The translations under genes and the position numbers were made by a program. Below, piece by piece: positions 33,808 through 42,004 of a DNA stretch of 64,000 nt (position 1 is its first letter; every line of letters begins with the position of its first letter). The stretch is from Fictibacillus marinisediminis (GTDB taxonomy: Bacteria > Bacillota > Bacilli > Bacillales > Fictibacillaceae): assembly GCF_023149135.1 (NCBI RefSeq), contig NZ_JAIWJX010000002.1:1364001-1428000 (forward strand), read 5' to 3'. The notes under the pieces are model-generated. The model was not told where the DNA came from, did not search any database, and worked only from the letters and a program-made list of their open reading frames with translations.

Positions 33808-34192
33808 TTACCATCTTTTCATAAAAATAGCAGCAGACTCGGCTTTTGTGTCATCGATTTGCCGTTCGTTGACTTTGCCGTCTTCACCGTATTTATTTCC
33901 TCCTTTGTAGTTGGTATATCTTCTGCCACGTGTACAGCCCATCTGCAGAAACTTTCTTGCTATATCCATTCCGACAAAATCGTCTTTCTCTTTGTAGTTC
34001 AATAAGAGTCCGTAAATTTTTTGAGAGGATTTCAATGCAATTTCTGGAGTTTTAAAACGCCAATGAGACAGAATCTCACTTTTATGGGGTTCTACTAAAA
34101 GGACTCCCTGTTCACCACGGACGACACGGTATTTTTTCTGGATGCTTGCGAAAATCTATTGTTTTGAAGTCTAAGTCATAATCAATTGCCAT
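33808..34192 (-). pseudogene. DUF4385 family protein, frameshifted in an A6 run
   Basis: ATG 34192 follows GGAGGCGG and reads AIDYDLDFKTIDFRKHPEK, then leaves frame at six A (34132-34137 on the plus strand as T). The other frame continues YRVVRGEQGVLLVEPHKSEI, then LSHWRFKTPEIALKSSQKIY and DFVGMDIARKFLQMG to the stop at 33808. Removing one A restores a complete DUF4385 protein of about 128 residues, shorter at the C-terminus than some relatives. Function of the family is unknown. Either a real mutation or a homopolymer error. Confidence 0.8.
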
Positions 34193-34209
34193 CTCGCACC
34201 GCCTCCTTA

Positions 34210-34362
34210 TTACCACCATTGTTCCCTTTTATGTGGAGTCTTAAAACGAGAATCTATGGCTATCATAGCATGAACCATCATCCCCAAGTCCAGTAACCAG
34301 ATACTTGAAGCCACAGAAATCTGGTGCCGATCAGCGTGGTCCGTACCCGGTAATTTTACCTT
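34210..34362 (-). other. open frame of about 50 codons of unknown origin, upstream of DUF4385 gene
   Basis: On the minus strand a frame without stops runs from the terminator at 34375 to two stops at 34207-34212, 15 nt before the DUF4385 start. It includes GTDHADRHQISVASSIWLLD and AIDSRFKTPHKREQWW. No start codon with a ribosome site is seen. It may be the tail of a deleted gene. Not recognised. Confidence 0.25.
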
Positions 34363-34374
34363 TCTATTAACAGT

Positions 34375-34413
34375 AAAAAGCAGGAGGGCAAGCGAGCCAT
34401 CCTGCTTTTTTTT
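34375..34413. terminator. bidirectional terminator
   Basis: AAAAAGCAGGAGGGC and GCCATCCTGCTTTTT stem around a 6-nt loop. On the minus strand it ends the small membrane protein gene at 34412. Confidence 0.85.
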
Positions 34414-34732
34414 ATGAATTAAGGCTGACGAAGAGGAATGAAAATCTGAACCACCAATAGAGCATAAAAGAGCAGCCTAGCAGAATGATGATGGCCCATG
34501 GGGAACCTCTCAGCATACCAGTAATCAAATGATCCCATTCCGTGTTGCCTTCAGGACGTCCTAAAGCAAAAGTAAAACTGATTACAGGTGTCACGATGAC
34601 AAATGTAAGATTAATAATGGAAGCTTTTAAATGTACTTTTTTGAACAGATTTGTGATGGTTGCCAATAAAATCAGCGCTATAAAAGAGTAAAATAGCAGC
34701 CAGATCCAGTCAGGAAGTGTTTAATGCCCCAT
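34412..34732 (-). pseudogene. small membrane protein with an in-frame stop at codon 4
   Basis: ATG 34732 has a good ribosome site (TTGGGGG, 8-nt spacing) and reads Met-Gly-His, then TAA (34721-34723), then continues in the same frame TLPDWIWLLFYSFIALILLA, VHLKASIINLTFVIVTPVIS and MLRGSPWAIIILLGCSFMLY to 34412. Without the TAA it is a 106-residue protein with three hydrophobic segments. TTG 34666 might restart an 84-residue version but without a ribosome site. Family not recognised. The stop looks like a one-base nonsense change (TAT or CAA-type codon to TAA). Confidence 0.6.
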
Positions 34733-34952
34733 ATAAACGGCCCCCAATAGTCACTATAATTTTCACATCCATCTGTATCCTAAAGGGGAACAGGAAAAAT
34801 TGCATAAGAATTTTTTACTATTTTTTACATTTTAGATTTAACCACTTTGTTTTTATTCAACTAATTTGTGAATAATGTCTCCGGTTACTTGGCAATTTCT
34901 GTTCCTTGAATTACCATTAGTTACGTATAGTTGAAGAGAAAGAGGGATGAGT

Positions 34953-35141
34953 ATGGGATATATCGTGACTGCTATAATTGCTGGTTTGATCGTAACAGGG
35001 CTTACCGTTGCCATTGGGCTCCAAAAGGATGAAAAATATGGGTCCTCAACGAAAAATAATCTGAGCAGGCTTACTGCAATTTATGTTTTTTTGATTCTAT
35101 TCTGTATCATCGGTTTAGGCATTTATATCGGAAACCGTTAA
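34953..35141 (+). CDS. small two-helix membrane protein
   Basis: 62 residues from ATG 34953, AGAGGGATGAGT upstream. Two hydrophobic stretches, GYIVTAIIAGLIVTGLTVAI and AIYVFLILFCIIGLGIYIGN, joined by a charged loop. No family recognised. 37 nt before the nucleoside hydrolase gene on the same strand, so possibly co-transcribed. An ATG two codons earlier is an alternative start. Confidence 0.55.
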   Translation: MGYIVTAIIAGLIVTGLTVAIGLQKDEKYGSSTKNNLSRLTAIYVFLILFCIIGLGIYIGNR

Positions 35142-35178
35142 ATGTAAGAGAAGCTGAAAATGAAGAGAGGGAACAGCC

Positions 35179-36129
35179 ATGAAATCTGTCATACTTGATG
35201 TGGATACGGGGATTGATGATGCTTTGGCGATCGCCTATGCGATCCATTCTCCGGAATTAAGGATACTCGGCATTACAACAGGTTTTGGAAATGTATCAGC
35301 AGAAGAAGCGACAAGGAATACGCTTCAGGTTCTTCAATTATTAGAGAGATCAGATATTCCAGTTTTTCAAGGCGCAGAACGGCCGTTTCGCAGAGAAAGC
35401 ACTCGCCATAGAGCTTATGAAGTCCATGGGGAAGATGGTTTGGGAAACATTAAGCTGCCGCTGCCCGAACCCTTCTCACCAGGACAGCATGCCAGTGATT
35501 TTATCATCTCTATGGTGAAAAAACATCCAAATGAAATCACTCTTATCACGGTTGGTACACAGACCAATCTGGCTCTCGCTGTTGAAAAAGATCCTTCCAT
35601 TACAGGATTGGTGAATGAAGTCGTGATTATGGGCGGCGCAGTCACTGTCCCGGGAAATGTTACACCTGCTGCAGAAGCCAATTTTTATGCGGATGCTGAG
35701 GGGGCGGATTTTGTACTTAACTCAGGGCTGCCTATTACTTTAGTCGGTCTGGATGTGACGATGAAGACCCTGTTGCAGAGAGAAACATTGACGGAGTGGA
35801 GAGGCTGCGGATTAAAGGCTGCTGAAATATTTGCGGATATGTGCAGTTTCTATATGGATTTTTATGAAAGAAAGAATCCAGGTCTCGGCGGCTGTGCTCT
35901 TCATGATCCATTAGCCGTCGGAGTTGCAGTTGATCCCACGTTTATCAGTACAAAACCGATGAATGTCCGTGTAGCGACAGAACAGGAAAAGCTTGGACAA
36001 AGCAGGGGTGTGGAAACAGATCAGGGAATCTCTGTCGGCATTGAAGTTGAAGCAGAACGTTTCAGGACACATTTCCTCAATCGAATCCTTCCTGCCAGTA
36101 GAAAGGGGAGCCTTCATGCTGGACATTAA
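35179..36129 (+). CDS. inosine/uridine-preferring nucleoside hydrolase
   Basis: 316 residues. N-terminal [19 protein letters not shown] is the calcium-binding DxDxxxDD signature of the family; [20 protein letters not shown] and the C-terminal catalytic [17 protein letters not shown] are also present. It splits ribonucleosides into base and ribose in the cytoplasm for salvage. AGAGAGGGAAC precedes the ATG. Its 3' end overlaps the next gene by 14 bp, so the two are translated from one message. Confidence 0.93.
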   Translation: MKSVILDVDTGIDDALAIAYAIHSPELRILGITTGFGNVSAEEATRNTLQVLQLLERSDIPVFQGAERPFRRESTRHRAYEVHGEDGLGNIKLPLPEPFSPGQHASDFIISMVKKHPNEITLITVGTQTNLALAVEKDPSITGLVNEVVIMGGAVTVPGNVTPAAEANFYADAEGADFVLNSGLPITLVGLDVTMKTLLQRETLTEWRGCGLKAAEIFADMCSFYMDFYERKNPGLGGCALHDPLAVGVAVDPTFISTKPMNVRVATEQEKLGQSRGVETDQGISVGIEVEAERFRTHFLNRILPASRKGSLHAGH

Positions 36130-36556
36130 AGTGATTCAAGCTGAACAAACCTACGAGATTAGACACAAAGTGCTTCGGCCCAATCAAACGCTGGAAGATT
36201 GCCAGTTTCCTGGCGATCATGATCATGGGACGTTTCATCTTGGAGCCTATAAAGGTGATAAACTCATTTCTATCGCTTCCTTTTATCAAGAGAATCATCC
36301 TGATATTGAAGGAAACGCGCAGTACCGTCTGCGCGGAATGGCGACCCTTGAAGAATACAGGAAAGAAAAGGCGGGAAGCAGACTTCTAATTAGTGCCGAA
36401 GACATACTGAAGAAGCAGCATACTGATTCCTGGTGGTGTAATGCAAGAGTTGGAGTGGCGGGTTATTATAAAAAGCTTGGTCTTCGTGAACACGGTGAGG
36501 TGTTTGATCTGCCGCCGATCGGACCACATATCGTGATGTATAAAACGTTAACGTAA
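36116..36556 (+). CDS. GNAT family N-acetyltransferase
   Basis: 146 residues. The opening [20 protein letters not shown] is typical of a small GNAT group, with [20 protein letters not shown] as the acetyl-CoA loop and [20 protein letters not shown] at the end. ATG 36116 is selected by AAAGGGGAG upstream and lies inside the end of the nucleoside hydrolase gene. Substrate unknown. Confidence 0.85.
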   Translation: MLDIKVIQAEQTYEIRHKVLRPNQTLEDCQFPGDHDHGTFHLGAYKGDKLISIASFYQENHPDIEGNAQYRLRGMATLEEYRKEKAGSRLLISAEDILKKQHTDSWWCNARVGVAGYYKKLGLREHGEVFDLPPIGPHIVMYKTLT

Positions 36557-36590
36557 TAGAATTTTAAGAATACGATAAAATAAGCCAGAA

Positions 36591-36620
36591 TATAGTGTAT
36601 CAAGTGAATACATCACTATA
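36591..36620. promoter_or_regulatory. 30-bp dyad in the tcyP leader
   Basis: TATAGTG-TAT and ATA-CAT-CACTATA form an inverted repeat about the centre of 36591-36620. It lies 105 nt before tcyP and 23 nt before a terminator hairpin. It may be an operator or part of a structured leader. It does not match the CymR box I know. Confidence 0.35.
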
Positions 36621-36642
36621 CCTCTGCTGATCAGACATGCTG

Positions 36643-36680
36643 AAGGCTCACTCTTTTATTCAAAAGAAGTGAGCCTTTTT
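36643..36680 (+). terminator. hairpin terminator upstream of tcyP
   Basis: AAGGCTCACT and AGTGAGCCTT stem followed by T5. Only 44 nt remain to the tcyP start, leaving little room for a promoter, so it could be an attenuator rather than a simple terminator of the upstream pair. Confidence 0.8.
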
Positions 36681-36724
36681 ATGTTCATGAGAGAGCAGCC
36701 GGAAACTAAAAGGAGGGAAGAACA

Positions 36725-38113
36725 GTGAATGTCTTTTTAACCATCGTGAACATTGTTGTGTTATTGCTGCTTGCTGGCGGTTTGTATTACCTTCAGCGTA
36801 AGAAAGTATCCTTTTCAAAACGTGTCTTTGCGGCTTTAGCTGCAGGAATTGTGTTTGGATTCATTCTTCAGTTTGTTTATGAGCCTGCATCCAAGGTGCT
36901 GGCCAACTCGGCCGACTGGTACTCCATCATGGGAGGAGGATATGTAAAATTCCTTCAGATGGCGGTAATGCCGCTTGTTTTCGTTTCTATTTTGTCTGCT
37001 TTTACAAAATTAAAACTCAGTAACAACGTCGGCAAAATCAGTGGTTCGGTTATCGGAATATTGCTCGGAACAACAGCCATCGCGGCTGCGATCGGAATTG
37101 CAGCTGCACTATCCTTCCATCTCGAAGCGGTCCAGATTACGAAAGGCGCTCCAGAGCTCGCACGTGCAACAGAACTTCAGACCACGTTTGACCAGATCAA
37201 AGACAAGACACTGCCTCAGCAGGTTCTTGACCTCCTTCCTGGAAATCCGTTTCTTGATTTTACGGGAGCACGTCCGACTTCAACGATTGCAATTGTCATT
37301 TTTGCCGCTTTTGTAGGAATAGCCTACCTGGGAGTCAAACGGAAACAAGCAGAGCAAGCTGCACTGTTCGCCAGTATTGTGGAAGCGGTTCATGCTATTG
37401 TCATGCGGGTTGTCACATTGATTCTCCGGTTAACACCATATGGAGTCCTCGCACTGATGACCAAAACGGTAGCTCTTAGTGATCTGGACGCCATCGCAAA
37501 ACTTGGGAAATTTGTAATCGCCTCATATGTCGCATTGGCGCTCATGTTTATCATTCACCTGCTGTTTATTACATTTTCTGGGTTAAGTCCTGTCACGTAT
37601 ATTCGCAAAGCGATTCCAGTTCTGTCCTTTGCCTTTACTTCCAGAACGAGCGCAGGTGCGCTTCCTCTTAACATCAGTACACAAAAGAGCCTTGGAGTAC
37701 CTGAAGGAATCGCCAACTTTGCAGGCTCCTTCGGGCTCACCATCGGGCAGAACGGGTGCGCTGGAATTTATCCGGCTATGCTTGCTGTTATGATCGCGCC
37801 GTCTGCAGGAATTGATCCGCTTACACCGTCTTTCATACTTAGCCTGATTGTTATCGTCGTAATCAGTTCCTTCGGGATTGCAGGCGTTGGGGGCGGCGCA
37901 ACATTTGCTGCACTCCTCGTTCTTTCCTCTATGAACCTTCCTGTCGCATTGGCTGGTTTGCTCATTTCTGTTGAACCTCTGATTGATATGGGAAGAACCG
38001 CTTTGAATGTCAGCGGAGCCATGACTGCCGGTATTCTGACGAGTAAGGCGAGAAAAGAATTGGATACTGAAGTCTACAACGCACCGGTCAATGAACTAAA
38101 AGCAGAAGCATAA
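36725..38113 (+). CDS. tcyP: L-cystine:H+/Na+ symporter TcyP
   Basis: 462 residues from a GTG start after AAAGGAGGG. It matches B. subtilis TcyP along its length as I recall it: YYLQRKKVSFSKRVFAALAA, GGGYVKFLQMAVMPLVFVSI, FLDFTGARPTSTIAIVIFAA, FTSRTSAGALPLNI, FGLTIGQNGCAGIYPAMLA and SVEPLIDMGRTALNVSG. Dicarboxylate/amino acid:cation symporter fold with eight helices and two hairpins, in the cytoplasmic membrane; imports cystine as a sulfur source. Control may involve the dyad and hairpin upstream. Confidence 0.95.
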   Translation: MNVFLTIVNIVVLLLLAGGLYYLQRKKVSFSKRVFAALAAGIVFGFILQFVYEPASKVLANSADWYSIMGGGYVKFLQMAVMPLVFVSILSAFTKLKLSNNVGKISGSVIGILLGTTAIAAAIGIAAALSFHLEAVQITKGAPELARATELQTTFDQIKDKTLPQQVLDLLPGNPFLDFTGARPTSTIAIVIFAAFVGIAYLGVKRKQAEQAALFASIVEAVHAIVMRVVTLILRLTPYGVLALMTKTVALSDLDAIAKLGKFVIASYVALALMFIIHLLFITFSGLSPVTYIRKAIPVLSFAFTSRTSAGALPLNISTQKSLGVPEGIANFAGSFGLTIGQNGCAGIYPAMLAVMIAPSAGIDPLTPSFILSLIVIVVISSFGIAGVGGGATFAALLVLSSMNLPVALAGLLISVEPLIDMGRTALNVSGAMTAGILTSKARKELDTEVYNAPVNELKAEA

Positions 38114-38163
38114 AGCTTTATTATTTTTGTCAATGAATTGCCTATCTCAAATTGATAATAACA

Positions 38164-38197
38164 ACAGCCGGGGATAAGCTCAATCATCCCCGGCTGT
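38164..38197. terminator. bidirectional hairpin between tcyP and the next minus gene
   Basis: ACAGCCGGGGAT and ATCCCCGGCTGT-type arms pair around a short loop; no long T run, so strength is uncertain. Confidence 0.55.
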
Positions 38198-38218
38198 ACT
38201 TCAATGATTATTCACAAT

Positions 38219-38593
38219 CTAATTAAAAATAATCTGCGGAGTAAACACCAGGTCAGAAACTTCTTCTACAATTGATTCTTCTTCAGCTTCTTCCATCCCA
38301 AATCCATTCCATCTTTCAAATAGCTGAATTCTCCCGTCCGGAAGAGTTTTTGGAGTGGAAGAACATTTGCCGCTTTTGATTTCATGCTTTCGATTGATAT
38401 GGCTATAGGTAAATTCAATGCTGCCGTCTTCTTTTACGATGCCGATCATGTTTCCCTTGAGAACATCTCCTCCTGAATACGTTGCGCTTAAAATGTCATC
38501 CTCCTGTTTATACGTAAAATAGGTTTTCGAAGATGTTTCTCCATTCTCTGAACTTTTCACGGATACAAAACGCCGACCATTATAGTTAACCAT
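38219..38593 (-). CDS. conserved small beta-rich protein (often labelled N-acetylglutamate synthase)
   Basis: 124 residues: NYNGRRFVSVKSSENGETSS, YKQEDDILSATYSGGDVLKG, MIGIVKEDGSIEFTYSHIN and LPDGRIQLFERWNGFG. Database relatives frequently carry the name N-acetylglutamate synthase, but nothing in the sequence (no GNAT or amino-acid-kinase fold) supports that activity. AAGGGAGGA precedes the ATG. Function unknown. Confidence 0.7.
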   Translation of the reverse strand: MVNYNGRRFVSVKSSENGETSSKTYFTYKQEDDILSATYSGGDVLKGNMIGIVKEDGSIEFTYSHINRKHEIKSGKCSSTPKTLPDGRIQLFERWNGFGMEEAEEESIVEEVSDLVFTPQIIFN

Positions 38594-38685
38594 TTAACGC
38601 GTCCTCCCTTTAAAGTTTTAAAGACAATGATATCAAAAGAATATGTATTTGAAAACAGAAAATTCTGTTTTTCTTAATCAAAAGT

Positions 38686-38724
38686 AAAAACAGGCCCGAT
38701 TTTGAGAAAAAGGGCCTGTCTTTT
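38686..38724 (-). terminator. terminator after thioesterase gene (metE operon end)
   Basis: ACAGGCCC and GGGCCTGT with a 14-nt loop; the minus strand continues with T5 after the stem. Confidence 0.75.
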
Positions 38725-38733
38725 TGTCATTCA

Positions 38734-39228
38734 TCAAGCTTTTTTCTTTTTGCGCTTTTCGTACCGCTCCTTTGCTTGCTGATAGCGATGAATTTCTTCT
38801 TGGTTCACTGGCACGAGGGGAGGGACCGGTGACGGTCTCCCCTCCGCATCTACGGCGAGCATGGTAAGCAGGGCCCTTGACGTAAGCCGTTTTTCGCCTG
38901 TTAGAAGGTTTTCAGATTCTACTTTAACGAAAATTTCCATGGATGTCCGGTGGGCGCATGTGACATAAGCTTCAAGATTAATAGCTTCACCGGTTTTAAT
39001 CGGACCAAGAAATTCAAAGGAATCACTCGAAACAGTCACGACCGGTTTACGGCAATGCCGCATGGCAGTTATGCAGGCGATCTTGTCTACATAAGCCATG
39101 ACTTTCCCGCCGAAGACAGTATGGTGGTGATTCGTATCCGGCGGGAAAACTAAATCTGTTAAGCAGGTTTTCGATTGCTGGACGGTCTTTGCTTCAGAAG
39201 GAAAGGAGGCAGGTATTTGAGAAGCCAT
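38734..39228 (-). CDS. acyl-CoA thioesterase, hotdog fold (YkhA/BACH type)
   Basis: 164 residues, single hotdog domain with basic tail. Catalytic region is PPDTNHHHTVFGGKVMAYVD (Asn and the following Asp), followed by VTVSSDSFEFLGPIKTGEAI. It hydrolyses acyl-CoA esters in the cytoplasm. The stop of metE is adjacent to its start (39228/39230), so it is likely read through from metE, an unusual partner. Weak own ribosome site within metE (GAGGCAGTCTCGTAAC region). Confidence 0.88.
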   Translation of the reverse strand: MASQIPASFPSEAKTVQQSKTCLTDLVFPPDTNHHHTVFGGKVMAYVDKIACITAMRHCRKPVVTVSSDSFEFLGPIKTGEAINLEAYVTCAHRTSMEIFVKVESENLLTGEKRLTSRALLTMLAVDAEGRPSPVPPLVPVNQEEIHRYQQAKERYEKRKKKKA

Positions 39229-39229
39229 G

Positions 39230-41485
39230 TTACGAGACTGCCTCTTTCTTTCTGACCAGAGCCGCAGCAGCTGTCATATTTTTGAGAGATTGAATGGTTT
39301 CTGATATGTTTCTTGTTTTCAGTCCGCAATCAGGATTTACCCACATCTGGTCTTCGTGCAATACTTCGAGTGTTTTTTCAATCATCACCCTCATCTCTTC
39401 AATTTCAGGTATTCGAGGGCTGTGAATATCATAAACCCCAAGACCGATTCCTTTTTCGTATGACTGCCAAGTAAAGGCAGAAACCAGCTCACCATGGCTT
39501 CTGGATGTTTCAAGAGAAATCACATCGGCATCCAGCTTGCTGATAACGCCAAGAAACTCGTTAAAATCGCAATAGCACATATGGGTGTGGATCTGCGTGG
39601 TTTCCTTTACAGCGCAGGTGGTCAGCAAAAAGCAGTTAACAGACCAGTCAATATAATGCTGCCACTTGCTTTTCTTCAGCGGCAGACCCTCTCTTAATGC
39701 GGGTTCATCTACTTGGATCATGGTAATGCCGGCAGATTCCAGTGCAAGCACTTCTTTTTGCAGGGCATTTGCTATTTGATAGCAGACATTCTCTCTTGAA
39801 ATATCATCCCGGACAAAGGACCAGTTTAAGATGGTCACCGGCCCGGTCAGCATTCCTTTTACCGGTTTATCTGTCAGAGACTGTGCATACACACTTTCGT
39901 TTACGGTCATTGGTTCACTGAAATCGACATCACCGTAGATGACAGGCGGTTTAACGCAGCGAGATCCATAGGACTGAACCCATCCATTCTCTAAGAAAGC
40001 AAACCCGTTAAGTTTTTGTCCGAAAAATTCCACCATGTCTGTTCGTTCAAACTCACCATGAACAAGAACATCTAAGCCAATATCTTCCTGGATTTTAATC
40101 CACTTTTCAATTTGGTTTTTAACGAATTGATCATACTGTGCTTTCGTCCATTCCCCTCGCTTATGTTTCCCCCTGGCCTGCTTTACTTCCGCTGTCTGCG
40201 GAAAGCTTCCAATGGTTGTCGTAGGGAGGAGAGGGAGATTCCAAACTTCCTGCTGTTTTTGTTTTCTGTTCATGTATGGCTGATTTCGCTTGAGGTCTTT
40301 GCCTTGAGCTTTTTCAACCTCCCATAAAACCTCTGTCCGGTTTCTTGCCGGAGAGCTGTTCAGCAAGTAAAGAGCATCATCATACTTCTTTATTGCTTCT
40401 TGTTGCGAAGGTGAAGAAAGCAATCGCAGTTCTTCCAGTTTTTCGTCAGCAAAGGCAAGACTGTTGTATAGTTCTTGCGGAAGGGAATGCTCGTGTTTGG
40501 CTGAAACAGGAACATGAAGCAAGCTGCAGGAAGGCTGTATCCATATCCGTTCGGATGCAGCCAGTTCTTCAAGCTGGAGTATAAGCTCTTGCTTTTGGCT
40601 CAAATTGGCACGCCATATATTTCTGCCGTCAAGTATGCCTGCACCCAGCACTTTATCCTCTGGGAACCCATGCATACGCATCTCATCCAGTGTTTTTTCG
40701 CCATGGACAAAATCCAGTCCGATCCCCTGGACAGGAAACTGAATGATTTCTTTGTAATGCTCTGCGCTCTCAAAGTACGTCTGCAGCATAATATTAAGAC
40801 CGGAACTGGCTTTATGAAACTGTTCATAGATTTTCTTGGATGCTGTTAGTTCTTCTTCGGATAGGGAAGTAACGAAAATGGGCTCGTCGATTTGAATCCA
40901 TTGGGCGCCCGCCTGTTCCAGTTCCTGAAGAATTCGGCAGTATAACGGGACAAGCTGAGAAAGCAGTGTGTCTTCCTGTTCGGGAAGGTATCCTTTTGCG
41001 CATTTAATAAAAGTAACAGGCCCGACAATGACCGGTTTTCCTTCAATCCCAAGCTTCTCCTTTGCTTCCTTGTAAGCGGTAAGGGGCTTGTTTTCCACTA
41101 ACCTCGGCGTACGGTCTTCCCATTCCGGCACGATGTAATGGTAGTTTGTGTTAAACCATTTGGTCATTTCACATGCGACCGCTTCTTGTTTCCCTCTCGC
41201 CATGCCAAAGTAAAGGGAGATGGGATTTTTCGCTGCTTCAAATCTTTTTGGCACTAGCCCGAACATCACTGCCATATCGAGCATGTGATCATAAAGTGTA
41301 AAATCATTGACTGGAATAATATCTATGCCCATGTCTTTTTGTTTTTGCAGATTTGCAAGCCTGATCTGTTCCATCTGCTGCAGAAAACTGGCTTCCGTCA
41401 GTTCTCTTTTCCAAAATGCTTCCAGTGCTCTTTTCCACTCCCGATTGCTGCCGATACGGGGGTATCCCAAGTTGCTCGTTTTCAT
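39230..41485 (-). CDS. metE: cobalamin-independent methionine synthase MetE
   Basis: 751 residues, two-barrel MetE. N-terminal KTSNLGYPRIGSNREWKRAL; C-terminal barrel with TTIGSFPQTAEVKQARG, QVDEPALREGLPL and zinc ligands in IHTHMCYCDFNEF and VNPDCGLKTR. It transfers the methyl group of methyl-tetrahydrofolate-polyglutamate to homocysteine without B12. A cobalamin riboswitch with terminator stands in its leader, so it is shut off when B12 is present and a MetH can take over. GGAGAGATGACAC precedes the ATG. Confidence 0.97.
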   Translation of the reverse strand: MKTSNLGYPRIGSNREWKRALEAFWKRELTEASFLQQMEQIRLANLQKQKDMGIDIIPVNDFTLYDHMLDMAVMFGLVPKRFEAAKNPISLYFGMARGKQEAVACEMTKWFNTNYHYIVPEWEDRTPRLVENKPLTAYKEAKEKLGIEGKPVIVGPVTFIKCAKGYLPEQEDTLLSQLVPLYCRILQELEQAGAQWIQIDEPIFVTSLSEEELTASKKIYEQFHKASSGLNIMLQTYFESAEHYKEIIQFPVQGIGLDFVHGEKTLDEMRMHGFPEDKVLGAGILDGRNIWRANLSQKQELILQLEELAASERIWIQPSCSLLHVPVSAKHEHSLPQELYNSLAFADEKLEELRLLSSPSQQEAIKKYDDALYLLNSSPARNRTEVLWEVEKAQGKDLKRNQPYMNRKQKQQEVWNLPLLPTTTIGSFPQTAEVKQARGKHKRGEWTKAQYDQFVKNQIEKWIKIQEDIGLDVLVHGEFERTDMVEFFGQKLNGFAFLENGWVQSYGSRCVKPPVIYGDVDFSEPMTVNESVYAQSLTDKPVKGMLTGPVTILNWSFVRDDISRENVCYQIANALQKEVLALESAGITMIQVDEPALREGLPLKKSKWQHYIDWSVNCFLLTTCAVKETTQIHTHMCYCDFNEFLGVISKLDADVISLETSRSHGELVSAFTWQSYEKGIGLGVYDIHSPRIPEIEEMRVMIEKTLEVLHEDQMWVNPDCGLKTRNISETIQSLKNMTAAAALVRKKEAVS

Positions 41486-41528
41486 GTGTCATCTCTCCAT
41501 TCTTTTAGATACTAAATATGCTAATGAC

Positions 41529-41571
41529 AAAAAAAGCATTCCCAACGCCAGTGACAGAACGTTAGAAATGC
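41529..41571 (-). terminator. expression-platform terminator of the metE riboswitch
   Basis: Minus strand GCATT..AACG pairs with CGTT..AATGC and is followed by T7. It sits between the aptamer and the metE start, 44 nt upstream of the ATG. Confidence 0.75.
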
Positions 41572-41649
41572 CTAAAAAAGGGTAGAGAAAACCCCATTGT
41601 ATGCAAGAATCTAACACCTCCCTATCTCCCGTAGGTTAAAACAGTGTTG

Positions 41650-41822
41650 TTGAAACAAGGCAGGTCTCCTGACTCAAGGGTTCTATACCGAGCTGCATTC
41701 CTTCCCAGCCTGCCGGCCAGTGGTCATTATGAGCTCGTTTCCTTTTACAGTGGCGGGACCGTGCCGGATTTTCACCGGGCTTCCCTTTTCATCCTTTGCG
41801 TTTGGGCAATGGAACCTTGTCT
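41650..41822 (-). ncRNA. cobalamin (B12) riboswitch controlling metE
   Basis: On the minus strand the aptamer carries AAGGGAAGCCCGGTGAAAAT, then CCGGCACGGTCCCGCCACTG, and ends with the B12 box GAGTCAGGAGACCTGCC (41659-41675). These are the standard conserved elements of the AdoCbl riboswitch class. A terminator hairpin follows before metE, indicating ligand-induced transcription termination. Confidence 0.93.
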
Positions 41823-41828
41823 CCACTA

Positions 41829-41859
41829 TTATGTAATTTGATTTTGAAAATTTAGACAA
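41829..41859 (-). promoter_or_regulatory. sigma-A-type promoter of the metE leader
   Basis: TTGTCT (41854-41859, minus strand) and TACATA (41830-41835) are 18 bp apart, placing the transcript start just before the riboswitch aptamer. Confidence 0.5.
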
Positions 41860-41976
41860 GCCTATCATATCTAAAATAGGAAGTCAACGCATCAAAAGCA
41901 GAGAGAAGACGTGGAAATACTTTACTTCCAGCTATCTATATCGGTAATTGTTGTTTATAATAAAAGGTGGATAACT

Positions 41977-42000
41977 ATGAAAATAACAAAGGCAGGATGA
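41977..42000 (+). CDS. possible 7-residue leader peptide before rsbK
   Basis: ATG 41977 follows AAAAGGTGG at ideal spacing and encodes MKITKAG before TGA, 4 nt ahead of the rsbK ATG. It has the best ribosome site in the region and may couple translation to rsbK. Could also be chance. Confidence 0.3.
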   Translation: MKITKAG

Positions 42001-42004
42001 TAAA

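Noticed and set aside
41644..41841. Open frames on both strands over the metE leader
   Set aside because: They overlap the conserved cobalamin riboswitch aptamer and are shadows.
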